Source: Marseilla massiliensis (GTDB taxonomy: Bacteria > Bacteroidota > Bacteroidia > Bacteroidales > Bacteroidaceae). Taken from it: a stretch of 45,662 nucleotides of DNA. The stretch's first letter is position 1, and every line of letters begins with the position of its first letter. This document shows, one piece after another, positions 24,401 to 33,817 of this stretch. Made by a program: the position numbers and the translations under genes. The notes beneath the pieces were generated by a model, which was given only the letters and a program-made list of their open reading frames with translations, made no database searches and was not told the origin of the DNA. The stretch covers positions 1-45,662 of the forward strand of contig NZ_JACJJG010000017.1 in the NCBI RefSeq assembly GCF_016899855.1, written 5' to 3'.

Positions 24401-24408
24401 TACCTTTG
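24401..24408 (+). promoter_or_regulatory. -7 box for the ferredoxin gene
   Basis: TACCTTTG, 54 bases before the ATG. No TTTG is seen at -33; the inverted repeat at 24368-24385 occupies that region. Confidence 0.5.
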
Positions 24409-24462
24409 CAGTGTACAAAAGTAGGTACAAAACATTATTAACTAAAATAAAACAAGAACATT

Positions 24463-24630
24463 ATGGCTTACGTAATTGGTGACGACTGTATCGCATGCGG
24501 TACATGTATCGACGAATGTCCGGCAGGAGCAATCTCTGAGGGCGAGAAGTATTCAATCAACCCTGACATGTGCACAGAGTGCGGCACTTGCGCGGATGTA
24601 TGTCCGTCAGAGGCTATTAGCTTAGGCTAA
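24463..24630 (+). CDS. 2[4Fe-4S] ferredoxin
   Basis: A 55-residue bacterial-type ferredoxin carrying two [4Fe-4S] clusters. The two CxxCxxCxxxCP motifs are CIACGTCIDECP (residues 9-20) and CTECGTCADVCP (residues 37-48), with the typical pseudo-twofold layout and the AGAISEG and SEAISLG turns after each. It is a low-potential electron carrier for anaerobic enzymes such as pyruvate:ferredoxin oxidoreductase. It stands alone, with a promoter box 54 bases upstream and a strong terminator 25 bases downstream, so it is a monocistronic, probably highly expressed transcript. The gene is too short for many gene finders. Confidence 0.96.
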   Translation: MAYVIGDDCIACGTCIDECPAGAISEGEKYSINPDMCTECGTCADVCPSEAISLG

Positions 24631-24654
24631 TTTATTTATTTAGAATTACAACGG

Positions 24655-24688
24655 GGCGGCTCGAACATTCGAGCCGCCTTTATTTTTT
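24655..24688 (+). terminator. Rho-independent terminator of the ferredoxin gene
   Basis: GGCGGCTCGA pairs with TCGAGCCGCC around a 4-base loop, followed by TTTATTTTTT. A textbook intrinsic terminator. Confidence 0.9.
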
Positions 24689-24759
24689 GCCTGTTCCACG
24701 GCATGAAGCGGCATGCAATAAGCCCCGCGCCATGCCGACACATCGCCGTCCGACGCGTG

Positions 24760-26520
24760 TCACTCCAGTCCCAGCTCCTTTTTCAGGCCAGGCTCGGCGT
24801 CAAGCAGATAAATGCTTTCCGGAGTGACACAATGCTCGCCGGCCTCGATAAGCCATGTCGATATACGCTCGTCGGTCTCGTCGATAAAGGCAAGCTGGCT
24901 GCCGTTGTCCTCGCCGGCATGCTCGTCGTCCTCTATCCTAATCTCAAAATTATTGCGGTCAACATATTTCGTGAGGCGCGCCCACAGCGTGTCCAACTCA
25001 CCGTCGTCGTCTTCAAGCCACAGGCGCAGCATTACCTTTTCCGGAGTAAGGCGCGCCACACGCTCCACTATGTCAAACGTCTCCATGGCGAGGCGGTGCA
25101 TGCGAGTGTTCTCTTCCTCACAGATGATGAACTTCGTGTCGTCTTCATGGCCGTCGTCAAGAAAGTCGTCCATCATCCACAATGGCTGGTAAACGTCTTC
25201 GGCAACGGCCTGTTCGTCAGGATATGCGAACATCACGCAGCTGTCGGAGTTCATCCTCTTAAGGCGGGTGCGCAATGAGCCCGGCGTGCCGGCGCTGCGG
25301 CTGCCGTCCTTAATGGCCTCGGGCCAGGGCAACAGGCGCACGTACAGAGGCACACCTCCTGCCATGTAAGCTACGGGCAAGTCTATTTTCGGCACGGACG
25401 AGGCGTTGTCGTGGCGATTCCAGAACATGTACTTAACGACGGCTCTAATCAGCTTGCGGTGGCATACGGCATGTCTGGGCGAGCTGTGCATAATCTCAAT
25501 GTCAGGCAGTCCCATCCTCTGAAGTCCGCGTGTGTACAGCCAGACGTCAGTTCCACGGCTGTCGGCCTCGTCCCAGATGGTGTACGCAAAGTCGGGATGA
25601 GGCGGTACTGCCGAAGAGGCAATCCTCCGCACGAGGTGGCCGGAGAGCGCCTGGCATGCCGACAGGTCGTAAGCCACAAGCATATCGGGCACAGCCATAT
25701 CGGCAATGCACATCTGCAGGTGGAACCAGCGTGAGGGGTCGTCAGTGCCGAAGCGCATGTCCACGGCATAACCGCTGTGCAGTTCCTGCACGAGTTCAAT
25801 ATCCGAATCGTTGAAGTAAGTGGAGACACGCAGACCGGAAGGGTCGAAATCTTCAACGCGGTCAATCTCCATGTCGAACTCCTCGCCGTAGAAACGCCCC
25901 TTGATGCGCGCCACCGTCGATACACTTTCATCCCCTGCCCGCTCGCAGACAAGTCCTTCTATACCGTCGACGGCAGCGATGCGCGGCACGAAAGGGTCTA
26001 TGTCGAGACGGTAGGCGGCATCACGCTGTATGCAGATAACCATCGAACGCCTCATAAAATAAGGCCTTTCCTTCGCCTTGGGATGGTCCAGGAAGTCAAG
26101 TATGGCCTTGCACTGCCCTATCGCTTCGGGCACGTCGCTCCAGAACTCCTGCGTCTCGGGATCGTCAGGGATAAGTGTCATTACGTGCTCGAAGTACGGA
26201 ATAGCCTCGGCTTCCATGCCAAGCCCCATACGTGTATATCCGTTGCGACACCACCAGTTGGGGTCATCCTTGCCCTCCTCTGCCGTCTCGGCAAGAATTT
26301 CAAGAGCCCTGCGGTCAAGGGCGTCGGGATCTTGTACGTCCTCAACATATCCGGAACGTATCATTCCTGCAAGGTTAGACAGCGTACGGGCAAGCAGCCC
26401 CACCACCTTGTACGTACGTTCTCCGTCGGGAAGAGCGTCAATCATCTTAATGACGTCGGCCTCAAGATCTTGGTCGCACATCTTCTGGATTTTAGCGAGT
26501 AGTTCTTCTTCTCTTGTCAT
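24760..26520 (-). CDS. Large TPR/DUF4026-like protein, function unknown
   Basis: A 586-residue cytoplasmic protein with no signal peptide or membrane segment. The N-terminal 150 residues look like TPR helices (NWWCRNGYTRMGLGMEAEAI then PYFEHVMTLIPDDPET). The centre has long beta-rich stretches with many acidic residues. The C-terminus has a segment (MLRLWLEDDDGELDTLWARL ... ERISTWLIEAGEHCVTPESI) that reminds me of DUF2314, and the whole of DUF4026 proteins; this is from memory and tentative. It has its own consensus promoter, is strongly acidic, and stands between the ferredoxin gene (convergent) and the metallophosphoesterase. I cannot assign a function. Some DUF4026-type proteins occur as lone genes in many phyla. 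Confidence 0.75.
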   Translation of the reverse strand: MTREEELLAKIQKMCDQDLEADVIKMIDALPDGERTYKVVGLLARTLSNLAGMIRSGYVEDVQDPDALDRRALEILAETAEEGKDDPNWWCRNGYTRMGLGMEAEAIPYFEHVMTLIPDDPETQEFWSDVPEAIGQCKAILDFLDHPKAKERPYFMRRSMVICIQRDAAYRLDIDPFVPRIAAVDGIEGLVCERAGDESVSTVARIKGRFYGEEFDMEIDRVEDFDPSGLRVSTYFNDSDIELVQELHSGYAVDMRFGTDDPSRWFHLQMCIADMAVPDMLVAYDLSACQALSGHLVRRIASSAVPPHPDFAYTIWDEADSRGTDVWLYTRGLQRMGLPDIEIMHSSPRHAVCHRKLIRAVVKYMFWNRHDNASSVPKIDLPVAYMAGGVPLYVRLLPWPEAIKDGSRSAGTPGSLRTRLKRMNSDSCVMFAYPDEQAVAEDVYQPLWMMDDFLDDGHEDDTKFIICEEENTRMHRLAMETFDIVERVARLTPEKVMLRLWLEDDDGELDTLWARLTKYVDRNNFEIRIEDDEHAGEDNGSQLAFIDETDERISTWLIEAGEHCVTPESIYLLDAEPGLKKELGLE

Positions 26521-26561
26521 AATTATCGTAAGGTTATGTTTTTAACAGGTTAGAGTATATG

Positions 26562-26592
26562 CAAAGATAATGCAAGACGAGGGAAAAGCAAA
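26562..26592 (-). promoter_or_regulatory. Promoter-like element for the 586-residue protein gene
   Basis: On the minus strand, TTTG (26589-26592), a 19-base spacer and TATCTTTG (26562-26569), 41 bases before the start. The rest of the 334-base gap 26521-26854 holds only the terminator at 26743-26783. Confidence 0.6.
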
Positions 26593-26742
26593 ATAAAAGC
26601 ATGGGAAACGAGCTTTTGTTTTTTTCGAGTACACAGCCTGCCATATCCTGAGACTACGCAAACCGTTCAAAGAAGTGCTTATTCTCAACGCGAAACGCGG
26701 TTTTACGTGATGGAATAAAGCCTTTTATTTAATACAGAATGA

Positions 26743-26783
26743 GGAAAAAAAGAACCCGAAATCATGCTTAACGGATTTCGGGT
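26743..26783 (-). terminator. Rho-independent terminator downstream of the metallophosphoesterase
   Basis: ACCCGAAATC (26754-26763) pairs perfectly with GATTTCGGGT (26774-26783). On the minus strand the stem is followed by TCTTTTTTTCC. Confidence 0.85.
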
Positions 26784-26854
26784 AAACTTTCCTTCCTTAT
26801 AAAATGACGCAAAACGACACCGCCGTTTACGCTCCGCCTACAGCACTGGGACCG

Positions 26855-27943
26855 TCAATCACGGTTCGAGAGGCGCAGCAGGCCGTACTCCGAATCTGTG
26901 CCGATACGGAATTTAGCACCCCACAGCCCCACGCCTGGACATACATAATAATGAGTGTCGCCGCGGCGGTAAGTGCCATGCGACACTTCATACACAGCAT
27001 CAGTTATCCACGATATAGGCCATACCTGGCCGTGGTGCGTGTGCCCGCTCAACTGAAAGTCAACGCCCGCGCGCTCGGCCTGTTCAAGATGATACGGCTG
27101 GTGGTCCATAAGTATGGTATACTGTCCCCTGTCAACGTCCTTCATCAGCATGCCAAGGCTCTTGCGGTGGCGGTTGGTGCGGTCGTCACGCCCGATAATC
27201 ACCAGGTCGCCCTCTGTCGCCACACTGTCACGCAACAACGTAATACCGGCACGGCGCATGAAGTCGGCCGACTTGTCAATGCCTGCGTAGTACTCATGGT
27301 TGCCCGGACAAGCATACACCGGTGCCTTTATCGAGCGCAGGATTCCGGCCATACGCTGCTCGTCGAGCGGGCGCAGGCTGCCGTCAATCAAGTCACCAGC
27401 AATCAACACCATGTCGGGACGTGCGGCATTTATCATGTCCACAATCCGCCCAAGCTCATTTGGACCGATATGATAGCCCAGGTGCAGGTCGCTCATCAGC
27501 ATGACCGTAACATCCCCATCCAAGTGCTTGGCCGTTTCCACGCCGATAGTACGGCACTTTCTGTCATGGAAACGCACGTTTCCGTAAACGAACACGGCGG
27601 CAATCAACAACACGAGAACCGTCGCTGTAGTACCGTTAGAATAAAGCCACTGGCGCGGCACGACATGCACCAGCCTGAGCACATCAAGCAAAAGGAACGC
27701 CATTACAGCGTAAAGCATTATGAAAAGCGACGGATACCCGACATTGTACACAACCTTGGCCATCCACAACGGCACATGTTCGGTAACGCGCGCGAAGCTC
27801 ATCACCATCATGGCCAACGCCAATATACATACGCCCACCGCGCACCATCGGTACACCGTAGCCACGGGCAACAACGCCCACACATGCCACGCCACGTAGA
27901 CGAGACCGGCCAACGGAAGGATGAAAAATACTGCAAACCACAT
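26855..27943 (-). CDS. Membrane-anchored metallophosphoesterase (YkuE/YaeI-like)
   Basis: A 362-residue protein with four hydrophobic segments in the first 140 residues (starting FAVFFILPLAGLVYVAW) and a calcineurin-like phosphoesterase domain after them. Metal-site motifs are VMLMSDLHLGYH, LIAGDLIDG, CPGNHEYYAG and LSGHTHHGQVWP; the last, with GVGLWGAKFRIG, is typical of the YkuE/YaeI branch. The substrate may be a lipid-linked or phospholipid headgroup, but this is not established. It has its own consensus promoter and a strong terminator, so it is probably monocistronic. Confidence 0.88.
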   Translation of the reverse strand: MWFAVFFILPLAGLVYVAWHVWALLPVATVYRWCAVGVCILALAMMVMSFARVTEHVPLWMAKVVYNVGYPSLFIMLYAVMAFLLLDVLRLVHVVPRQWLYSNGTTATVLVLLIAAVFVYGNVRFHDRKCRTIGVETAKHLDGDVTVMLMSDLHLGYHIGPNELGRIVDMINAARPDMVLIAGDLIDGSLRPLDEQRMAGILRSIKAPVYACPGNHEYYAGIDKSADFMRRAGITLLRDSVATEGDLVIIGRDDRTNRHRKSLGMLMKDVDRGQYTILMDHQPYHLEQAERAGVDFQLSGHTHHGQVWPISWITDAVYEVSHGTYRRGDTHYYVCPGVGLWGAKFRIGTDSEYGLLRLSNRD

Positions 27944-28009
27944 GATTACTACTCAATTGAACTTTATACGACGATCAGGCGCGCAAACAGCAACGGCCTA
28001 ACGCAGGAG

Positions 28010-28040
28010 CAAAGGTAACCATTTACCATGACAAGACAAA
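28010..28040 (-). promoter_or_regulatory. Promoter-like element for the metallophosphoesterase
   Basis: On the minus strand, TTTG (28037-28040), a 19-base spacer and TACCTTTG (28010-28017), 66 bases before the start. Confidence 0.6.
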
Positions 28041-28140
28041 GGCACTCAGGCGTAAATCAGTAATAATGGTAAGCAAAAATGTAATCCGTCAACATCACCG
28101 GCATGGGCCCGTGACGCACGGCAAATGATGACACTGCATA

Positions 28141-28177
28141 CATAAAACGCGGCCACACCCTTCAAGGATATGGCCGC
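28141..28177 (-). terminator. Terminator downstream of waaA
   Basis: GCGGCCACA (28149-28157) pairs with TATGGCCGC (28169-28177) with one mismatch. On the minus strand it is followed by TTTTATG. It lies 52 bases past the waaA stop. Confidence 0.55.
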
Positions 28178-28229
28178 GGCCGCTGTCTTATCATCGGTTA
28201 GATAGTTTTCTTAAGGCAGATTATAGCCA

Positions 28230-29465
28230 TTAAAGGGACGCGCGAAGCCTCGGCTCGACAGCATTCAATATAACATCCGTTGCCCCCGCCTTTTCCCTGA
28301 CGTAGTTTGCAGCCTCAGTACCGGCAGCCATCACGGCTTGCGGCGAGGCATTGAAATTATCAAACACATGTTTAAAATCATCGTAAGAACATATTTCAAG
28401 CCCCCCGCCACATGCCTTCAGCTCTTGCGCCTCTTGGAAACGTGCATTGTTAGGGCCGAATATTACCGGAACGCCCCACACCGCGGCCTCAAGCAGATTG
28501 TGTATGCCTACTCCGAAACCGCCGCCAACGTATGCCACCGTTGCATATCCGTAAATTGACGACAGCAGTCCGAAGCAGTCTACAACCAGGCAGCCTGCAC
28601 CAGCAACCGTTTCAGGCGTGGCATGCGAATAACGCACTACGGGACGCTCAAGGCGCCTCTCTATCTGGCGTAAATGGTCTTCCGACACCACGTGTGGCGC
28701 GATGATGAGCCGCCACTCGGGATGAGCATTGAAGTAGCGGATGAAAATCTCCTCGTCAGGTGGCCAGCTGCTGCCTGCCACGAACACCTTAGCCCCGTGA
28801 GTGAAAGCGTCAATAAGCGGCAGCTTCATTGCCGCCTGCTTAATCTGCATTACACGGTCAAAGCGTGTGTCACCCGTTACGTCCACATCGGTAATGCCCA
28901 TAGAACCAAGCAGCCTGCGGCTTTCTTCATTTTGGACAAAGAAGCGCGTAAAACAACGCAACACCCGTGCGTAAGGACGCGCATACCACCTGAAGAACAC
29001 CTGGCCGGGACGGAAAATACTGCTGACGCTGTAAACGGGTACGCCAGAGCGTTTAAGCAACCGCAAATAGTTCCACCAGAACTCATACTTGATGAAGAAC
29101 GCGACCGCCGGCCTTGCCGCCTCAACAAACCTACGGGCGTTGCTGTATGTATCCAACGGCAAGTAACATACGATGTCGGCTCCCTTGTAGTCTTTCCTGA
29201 CCTCGTATCCTGACGGCGAAAAGAACGTCAAGAGGATTTTCATCTCAGGATGCTCTACACGAAGACGCTCCATAATCGGACGGCCTTGCTCGAACTCTCC
29301 CAACGAGGCCGCATGGAACCACGCATAGCGGCTGCCGCCGTCAATCTTGTCGGCAAGCACGCCAAAGGCCTCACGCCCTCCTTTAAGCATCTTCCTGGCC
29401 TTAGGGTTGAACAGCGAAGCTATTGCCACTCCAAGCGAGTATAAGCGTATGATAAGTTCGTACAT
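28230..29465 (-). CDS. waaA: 3-deoxy-D-manno-octulosonic acid (Kdo) transferase
   Basis: WaaA (KdtA), 411 residues, a GT30 enzyme that transfers Kdo from CMP-Kdo to lipid IVA at the inner-membrane cytoplasmic face. The N-terminal membrane-anchor segment is MYELIIRLYSLGVAIASLF. The acceptor-side catalytic Glu lies in HAASLGEFEQGRPIMERL. The donor domain shows VAGSSWPPDEE, LVVDCFGLLSSIY and GGGFGVGIHNLLEAAVWGVP, then GPNNARFQEA. Bacteroidota typically add a single Kdo, which cannot be judged here. It lies downstream of gltX with a folded repeat between them. Confidence 0.95.
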   Translation of the reverse strand: MYELIIRLYSLGVAIASLFNPKARKMLKGGREAFGVLADKIDGGSRYAWFHAASLGEFEQGRPIMERLRVEHPEMKILLTFFSPSGYEVRKDYKGADIVCYLPLDTYSNARRFVEAARPAVAFFIKYEFWWNYLRLLKRSGVPVYSVSSIFRPGQVFFRWYARPYARVLRCFTRFFVQNEESRRLLGSMGITDVDVTGDTRFDRVMQIKQAAMKLPLIDAFTHGAKVFVAGSSWPPDEEIFIRYFNAHPEWRLIIAPHVVSEDHLRQIERRLERPVVRYSHATPETVAGAGCLVVDCFGLLSSIYGYATVAYVGGGFGVGIHNLLEAAVWGVPVIFGPNNARFQEAQELKACGGGLEICSYDDFKHVFDNFNASPQAVMAAGTEAANYVREKAGATDVILNAVEPRLRASL

Positions 29466-29495
29466 AATGTTGAATCAAGAGTTAACGAGTAAAGA

Positions 29496-29580
29496 AATAA
29501 GAGTCAAGAATCAACAAAAACGGCATTAAAAGCTATCACCGACTGATTGTTTCTCCGATTCTTAACTCTCATTTCTTAAT
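29496..29580. repeat. Inverted short-unit repeat between gltX and waaA
   Basis: AAAGAAATAAGAGTCAAGAA (from 29496) is nearly complementary to TTCTTAACTCTCATTTCTT (29561-29577 region). Read on the minus strand, the repeat begins with the gltX terminal Asn codon and stop (AAT TAA G), exactly as at coaD and ybeY. Confidence 0.7.
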
Positions 29581-31096
29581 TTCCCAACACCGCTATGGCC
29601 CTCCTAAGCCGGCGCAGGGTTTCCTCCTTGCCGAGAAAGGCTGATATATCGAACATGCCGGGACCCTTTCCTATGCCGACAAGGGCCAGGCGAAAGGCGT
29701 TCATGACGTCGCCCAGCTTATATCCTTTATCCTCAACCCAAGCCATGACGACACGCTCCTGATTGTCCAATGAGAAGTCGTCAAGACTTTCAAGGACATC
29801 TGCCAGTTCGGCCATAACCTGCGGCGAATCAGCCTTCCAACGCTTGCGCACCGTCTTTTCGTCATACTCAGTAGGAGGAATGAAGAAGAACGAGCACAAC
29901 GGCCACAACTCCTTGACAAAGTCTACACGGTCTTTCATCATTGCCACAACTTGGGTAACACGCTCCAGAGGTTCGTCTACACCGTTGCCGGCAACTACAG
30001 GCGCGAACAGGCCCGCAATCTCCTCGTTGCTCTTGCGGAGGATATATTCGTGGTTGAACCAGATACATTTCTTGTAGTCGAAACGGGCACCGGCCTTGCT
30101 GCACTTGGTTATGTCAAACAGTTTGACAAGTTCGTCAAGCGTGAAAAGCTCCTGCTCTGTGCCGGGATTCCAGCCAAGCAGCGCAAGGAAATTGATTACC
30201 GCCTCGGGGAAATAGCCCTCTTCACGATATCCGCGGCTTACTTCGCCGGTCTTGGGGTCATGCCATTCAAGCGGGAATACGGGGAATCCGAGTCGGTCGC
30301 CGTCACGCTTGCTCAACTTACCCTTACCGTCCGGTTTAAGCAGCAGCGGCAAATGGGCAAAACGCGGCATGGTGTCTTCCCATCCGAAAGCACGGTAAAG
30401 AAGCACGTGCAGCGGCGCGCTGGGCAGCCACTCCTCGCCACGAATGACATGGGTTACCTCCATCAAGTGGTCGTCAACGATATTGGCAAGATGGTAAGTG
30501 GGAAGTTCGTCGGCACTCTTGTACAAAACCTTGTCGTCAAGGATGTCGCTCTTGATAACCACGTCGCCACGTATCATGTCGTGTACATGCACATCCTCGC
30601 CGGGTTCAACCTTGAACCTTACCACATACTGCGCCCCGTCGGCAACCAGGCGGTCAACCTCTTCCTTGGGCATAGTAAGCGAGTTACGCATTAACGAACG
30701 TGTATGCGCGTCATACTGAAAGTTCTTTATTTCCGTGCGCTTGGCCTCAAGCTCCTCTGGAGTGTCGAAGGCGATGTACGCCCGGCCCTCGTCGAGCAGC
30801 TGGTCTACGTATTTCTTGTAAATGGCCCGGCGCTCGCTCTGCCTGTAAGGGCCATGCGAACCGCCGAAACTGACGCCTTCGTCAAACTTTATTCCGAGCC
30901 AGCGGAACGACTCTATTATATATTCCTCGGCTCCTGGAACGAAGCGCGACGAGTCCGTATCTTCTATTCTGAAAATCAGTTCGCCGCCATTCTGCTTGGC
31001 GAACAGGTAGTTATACAATGCTGTGCGTACTCCGCCGATATGTAAGGCACCGGTCGGACTGGGCGCGAAACGCACCCTTACTTTTCTTTCTGACAT
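29576..31096 (-). CDS. gltX: Glutamyl-tRNA synthetase
   Basis: A class I aminoacyl-tRNA synthetase, 506 residues, that charges tRNA-Glu. The HIGH motif reads HIGG in [20 protein letters not shown] (about residues 6-25), and the KMSKS motif reads [23 protein letters not shown] and WLGIKFDEG are typical. I chose the ATG at 31096 ([12 protein letters not shown]); the longer frame would run into the divergent promoter region. The C-terminal anticodon-binding domain ends with AIAVLGN. Divergent from the 7TM-HD gene across 106 bases. No second GluRS is visible, so whether it also charges tRNA-Gln is unknown. Confidence 0.97.
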   Translation of the reverse strand: MSERKVRVRFAPSPTGALHIGGVRTALYNYLFAKQNGGELIFRIEDTDSSRFVPGAEEYIIESFRWLGIKFDEGVSFGGSHGPYRQSERRAIYKKYVDQLLDEGRAYIAFDTPEELEAKRTEIKNFQYDAHTRSLMRNSLTMPKEEVDRLVADGAQYVVRFKVEPGEDVHVHDMIRGDVVIKSDILDDKVLYKSADELPTYHLANIVDDHLMEVTHVIRGEEWLPSAPLHVLLYRAFGWEDTMPRFAHLPLLLKPDGKGKLSKRDGDRLGFPVFPLEWHDPKTGEVSRGYREEGYFPEAVINFLALLGWNPGTEQELFTLDELVKLFDITKCSKAGARFDYKKCIWFNHEYILRKSNEEIAGLFAPVVAGNGVDEPLERVTQVVAMMKDRVDFVKELWPLCSFFFIPPTEYDEKTVRKRWKADSPQVMAELADVLESLDDFSLDNQERVVMAWVEDKGYKLGDVMNAFRLALVGIGKGPGMFDISAFLGKEETLRRLRRAIAVLGN

Positions 31097-31127
31097 GTAT
31101 TTTAATGAAGATAAAGTTATTTTTGTG

Positions 31128-31135
31128 CAAAAATA
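31128..31135 (-). promoter_or_regulatory. -7 box for gltX
   Basis: TATTTTTG on the minus strand, 31 bases before the start codon. A -33 TTTG at usual spacing is not seen. Confidence 0.4.
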
Positions 31136-31143
31136 CAATATTT

Positions 31144-31176
31144 TTTGCAAAATGGCACAGATTTTTATTATTTTCG
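31144..31176 (+). promoter_or_regulatory. Promoter-like element for the 7TM-HD gene
   Basis: TTTG (31144-31147), a 21-base spacer and TATTTTCG (31169-31176), one mismatch to consensus, 26 bases before the ATG at 31203. It overlaps the region that also serves gltX. Confidence 0.45.
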
Positions 31177-31202
31177 CAGGGCAAAGTTACATTACCCGGA
31201 AA

Positions 31203-33347
31203 ATGATTAGATTTGACAACGCAAACACCCACCACCATGGCCGCTGGCTGGTTTATACGGCGCTGGTAGTGGTTACCGTGGCATTAATAGTGTCGTTCCT
31301 GCCACGCAACAGCGGCCCGCAATTCCGTTACGACGTGGGCAAGCCGTGGATGTACAGTTCGCTCATAGCAAAGTTCGATTTCCCGATATACAAAACCGAG
31401 GAGACCATAAAGGAAGAGCAGGACAGCATTACCGATGCCTTCGAGCCATACTACAACTACGACGCAAAAGTGGAACAGGAGCAGGTAAAGCGCTTTATCG
31501 ACAACTACAAGGACGGCATACCGGGGCTTCCTGCCGAATACGTAAGCACGATAGCCGACAGGCTGCACAGGCTGTACCTCGCGGGAGTGATGGACGCGCT
31601 CGAGTATTCAAAGATAAGCCGCGACACAACGAGCATGATACGCATAGTTAGCGGAAAAAAGGCCACGAGCGTTGAAATCATGTGTACGTACTCAACGATG
31701 ACCGCATACGAGCAACTTTTCTCCGACCCTAAGCTCGCCGCCCAAAGGCAGATTCTGCAACGGTGCAACCTTAACGAGTATATCCAGCCGAACATAATCT
31801 ACGACGAGGAGCGCAGCGAGGGCGAGCTGGGCGACATGCTGAGCGGAATACCGCTGGCAAGCGGCATGGTGCTGAGCGGACAGAAAATCATTGACAGGGG
31901 CGAAATAGTAGACGATTACACGTACAGGGTGCTCAATTCTTTCGAGCGCGAGACCAAACGGCGAAGCGCCAGCGCAAGTGCCGTGCCGTCTACGATAGCC
32001 GGACAGGTGCTGTTCGTAGGCACGCTTATACTTCTGTTCACCACTTACCTGCGCTTGTTCCGCAAGGATTATTTAGATAAGCCTCGCAGCATAGCCATGC
32101 TGTACGTGATGATTACCGTATTCCCCATCCTAGTATCGCTGATGATAACGCACAACGTGCTCAGCGTATACATATTGCCGTTTGCCATAGCGCCTATTTT
32201 CATACGCGTGTTTGTCGACTCGCGAACGGCCTTCACGGCTCACGTCACAATGGTGCTCATCTGTGCCGCCGCAGTAAAATACCAGTACGAATTCATCATC
32301 GTGCAGCTCGTGGCAGGGTTCATAGCCATCTACTCGCTACGCGAACTGTCGCAGCGTGCCGAGATATTCAAGACCGCACTGCTCGTCACTCTGGGCAGTA
32401 GCGGCATATACTTCGCCCTACAGTTGATGCAGGACAACAGCATTCTCACGATGGACCACAGCATGTACGCCTACTTTGCGGTCAACGGCGTGCTCCTGCT
32501 GTTCGCCTACCCGCTAATGCTCGTCATTGAAAAGACCTTCGGATTCATATCCAACGTGACTTTAATCGAGCTGTCAAACACAAATAAAAAGCTGTTGCGC
32601 AGCCTCAGCGAGGTCGCCCCAGGCACGTTCCAACACTCGGTAATGGTGGGCAACCTGGCGGCCGAGATAGCCAACAAGATTGGCGCAAAGAGCCAGCTCG
32701 TGCGTACCGGCGCGCTGTATCACGACATAGGCAAGATGAAAAACTCCGTCTATTTTACCGAGAACCAAATGGGAGGAATAAATCCACTTGACGCCCTGCC
32801 GCGCATAGATGCAGCCCAAGTGGTGATAAGCCACGTCACCGATGGACTGAAAATGGCCGAAAGATACAACCTGCCGGGCGTAATAAAGGATTTCATAAAG
32901 ACACACCACGGCACAGGCAAGACAAAATATTTCTACATTTCATACAAGAACGAACATCCTGACGAACCGGTCGACGACACGTTGTTTACATACCCTGGCC
33001 CCGACCCGTTTACCCGCGAGCAAGCCGTCCTGATGATGGCCGACACGGTAGAGGCCGCCGCACGCTCGCTGAAGGAATATACAGAAGAGAGCATATCCAA
33101 CCTCGTCAACAAACTTATCGACCAACAGGTAGAGGACGGATTCTTCCGTACATGCCCGATAACGTTCCACGATATAGCCGTAGCCAAACAGGTGCTTATT
33201 GAGCGCCTGAAAGCTATATACCATACGCGCACCAGCTATCCGGAACTGAACAAGAAGGGGAAAGAGGAACAGCAGACACAGCCGGCATCGCAATATGCGA
33301 GCAGCAAAAAGCAGGACTGCGCCGACAAACGTCATGAAAAGCCGTAA
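31203..33347 (+). CDS. 7TM-HD phosphodiesterase, PgpH/YqfF family
   Basis: A 714-residue membrane protein with the PgpH layout: one N-terminal helix (WLVYTALVVVTVALIVSFLP), an external 7TMR-HDED domain of about 250 residues, seven helices starting near SAVPSTIAGQVLFVGTLILL, and a cytoplasmic HD domain. The HD metal motif is ALYHDIGKMKN, preceded by FQHSVMVGNLAAEIA and followed by ISHVTDGLKMAE and HHGTGKTKYF. In Firmicutes this family hydrolyses c-di-AMP; whether it does so here is inference. I chose the ATG at 31203, after the promoter; the longer frame would overlap gltX. The hairpin at 33358-33394 follows the stop by ten bases. Confidence 0.92.
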   Translation: MIRFDNANTHHHGRWLVYTALVVVTVALIVSFLPRNSGPQFRYDVGKPWMYSSLIAKFDFPIYKTEETIKEEQDSITDAFEPYYNYDAKVEQEQVKRFIDNYKDGIPGLPAEYVSTIADRLHRLYLAGVMDALEYSKISRDTTSMIRIVSGKKATSVEIMCTYSTMTAYEQLFSDPKLAAQRQILQRCNLNEYIQPNIIYDEERSEGELGDMLSGIPLASGMVLSGQKIIDRGEIVDDYTYRVLNSFERETKRRSASASAVPSTIAGQVLFVGTLILLFTTYLRLFRKDYLDKPRSIAMLYVMITVFPILVSLMITHNVLSVYILPFAIAPIFIRVFVDSRTAFTAHVTMVLICAAAVKYQYEFIIVQLVAGFIAIYSLRELSQRAEIFKTALLVTLGSSGIYFALQLMQDNSILTMDHSMYAYFAVNGVLLLFAYPLMLVIEKTFGFISNVTLIELSNTNKKLLRSLSEVAPGTFQHSVMVGNLAAEIANKIGAKSQLVRTGALYHDIGKMKNSVYFTENQMGGINPLDALPRIDAAQVVISHVTDGLKMAERYNLPGVIKDFIKTHHGTGKTKYFYISYKNEHPDEPVDDTLFTYPGPDPFTREQAVLMMADTVEAAARSLKEYTEESISNLVNKLIDQQVEDGFFRTCPITFHDIAVAKQVLIERLKAIYHTRTSYPELNKKGKEEQQTQPASQYASSKKQDCADKRHEKP

Positions 33348-33357
33348 ACAATAACAT

Positions 33358-33412
33358 AAAAGGCCGTGAATCGCATACTGATTCACGGCCTTTTACGTAT
33401 CAAAAGACCGTC
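33358..33412 (+). terminator. 15-bp hairpin with palindromic repeat locus R5
   Basis: AAAAGGCCGTGAATC (33358-33372) pairs perfectly with GATTCACGGCCTTTT (33380-33394) around a 7-base loop and ends in four Ts. The stem ends carry the AAAAGGCCGT half of the palindrome family, and a partial unit AAAAGACCGTC follows at 33402. It serves as the likely terminator of the 7TM-HD gene. The rest of the 470-base gap 33348-33817 holds no gene I can support. Confidence 0.75.
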
Positions 33413-33761
33413 AACGGCATCATTACGCACAGCAAGCACTCGCTACGGAAGTTTCCGTTTATATCCATTACGCATGCCCAACAGATTATCCCAAACAATC
33501 TTCCATCCTTCACAGCAAGGCATAATATTCTGGCACACAAGCCTTTACACTGTGAAAGATGCGGATAATCGTATTTCACCGATACTTCATCACGCAACAT
33601 GGCGTACATTAACGGACCGACAGAGACTCGAGTTGGTGAAAGATACGGACGACACATATTCCACCACCATAAATCTTTGTACATTACCGATTATATCGAA
33701 TAGTGAAAGATGGAAGATGTATTACGAAAAAATACGGCAAAAATGATTTGTGCAAATACGC

Positions 33762-33795
33762 AAACGGCGCGCCATCCCATGATGGCGCGCCGTTT
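33762..33795 (-). terminator. Terminator of the TonB operon
   Basis: AAACGGCGCGCCATC (33762-33776) pairs perfectly with GATGGCGCGCCGTTT (33781-33795) around a 4-base loop. It lies 22 bases past the stop of the last operon gene. The T-run is only three bases. Confidence 0.75.
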
Positions 33796-33817
33796 AAGAC
33801 TTTATCATTGATAATGA

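Noticed and set aside
26804..28018. A 404-residue plus-strand reading frame
   Set aside because: Antisense to the metallophosphoesterase, which has clear metal motifs, a promoter and a terminator; the frame is His/Gln-rich shadow.
33366..33746. A 126-residue plus-strand frame and a 94-residue minus-strand frame in the gap after the 7TM-HD gene
   Set aside because: The first begins inside the terminator hairpin; neither has a promoter match, a recognisable motif or neighbours' codon use.
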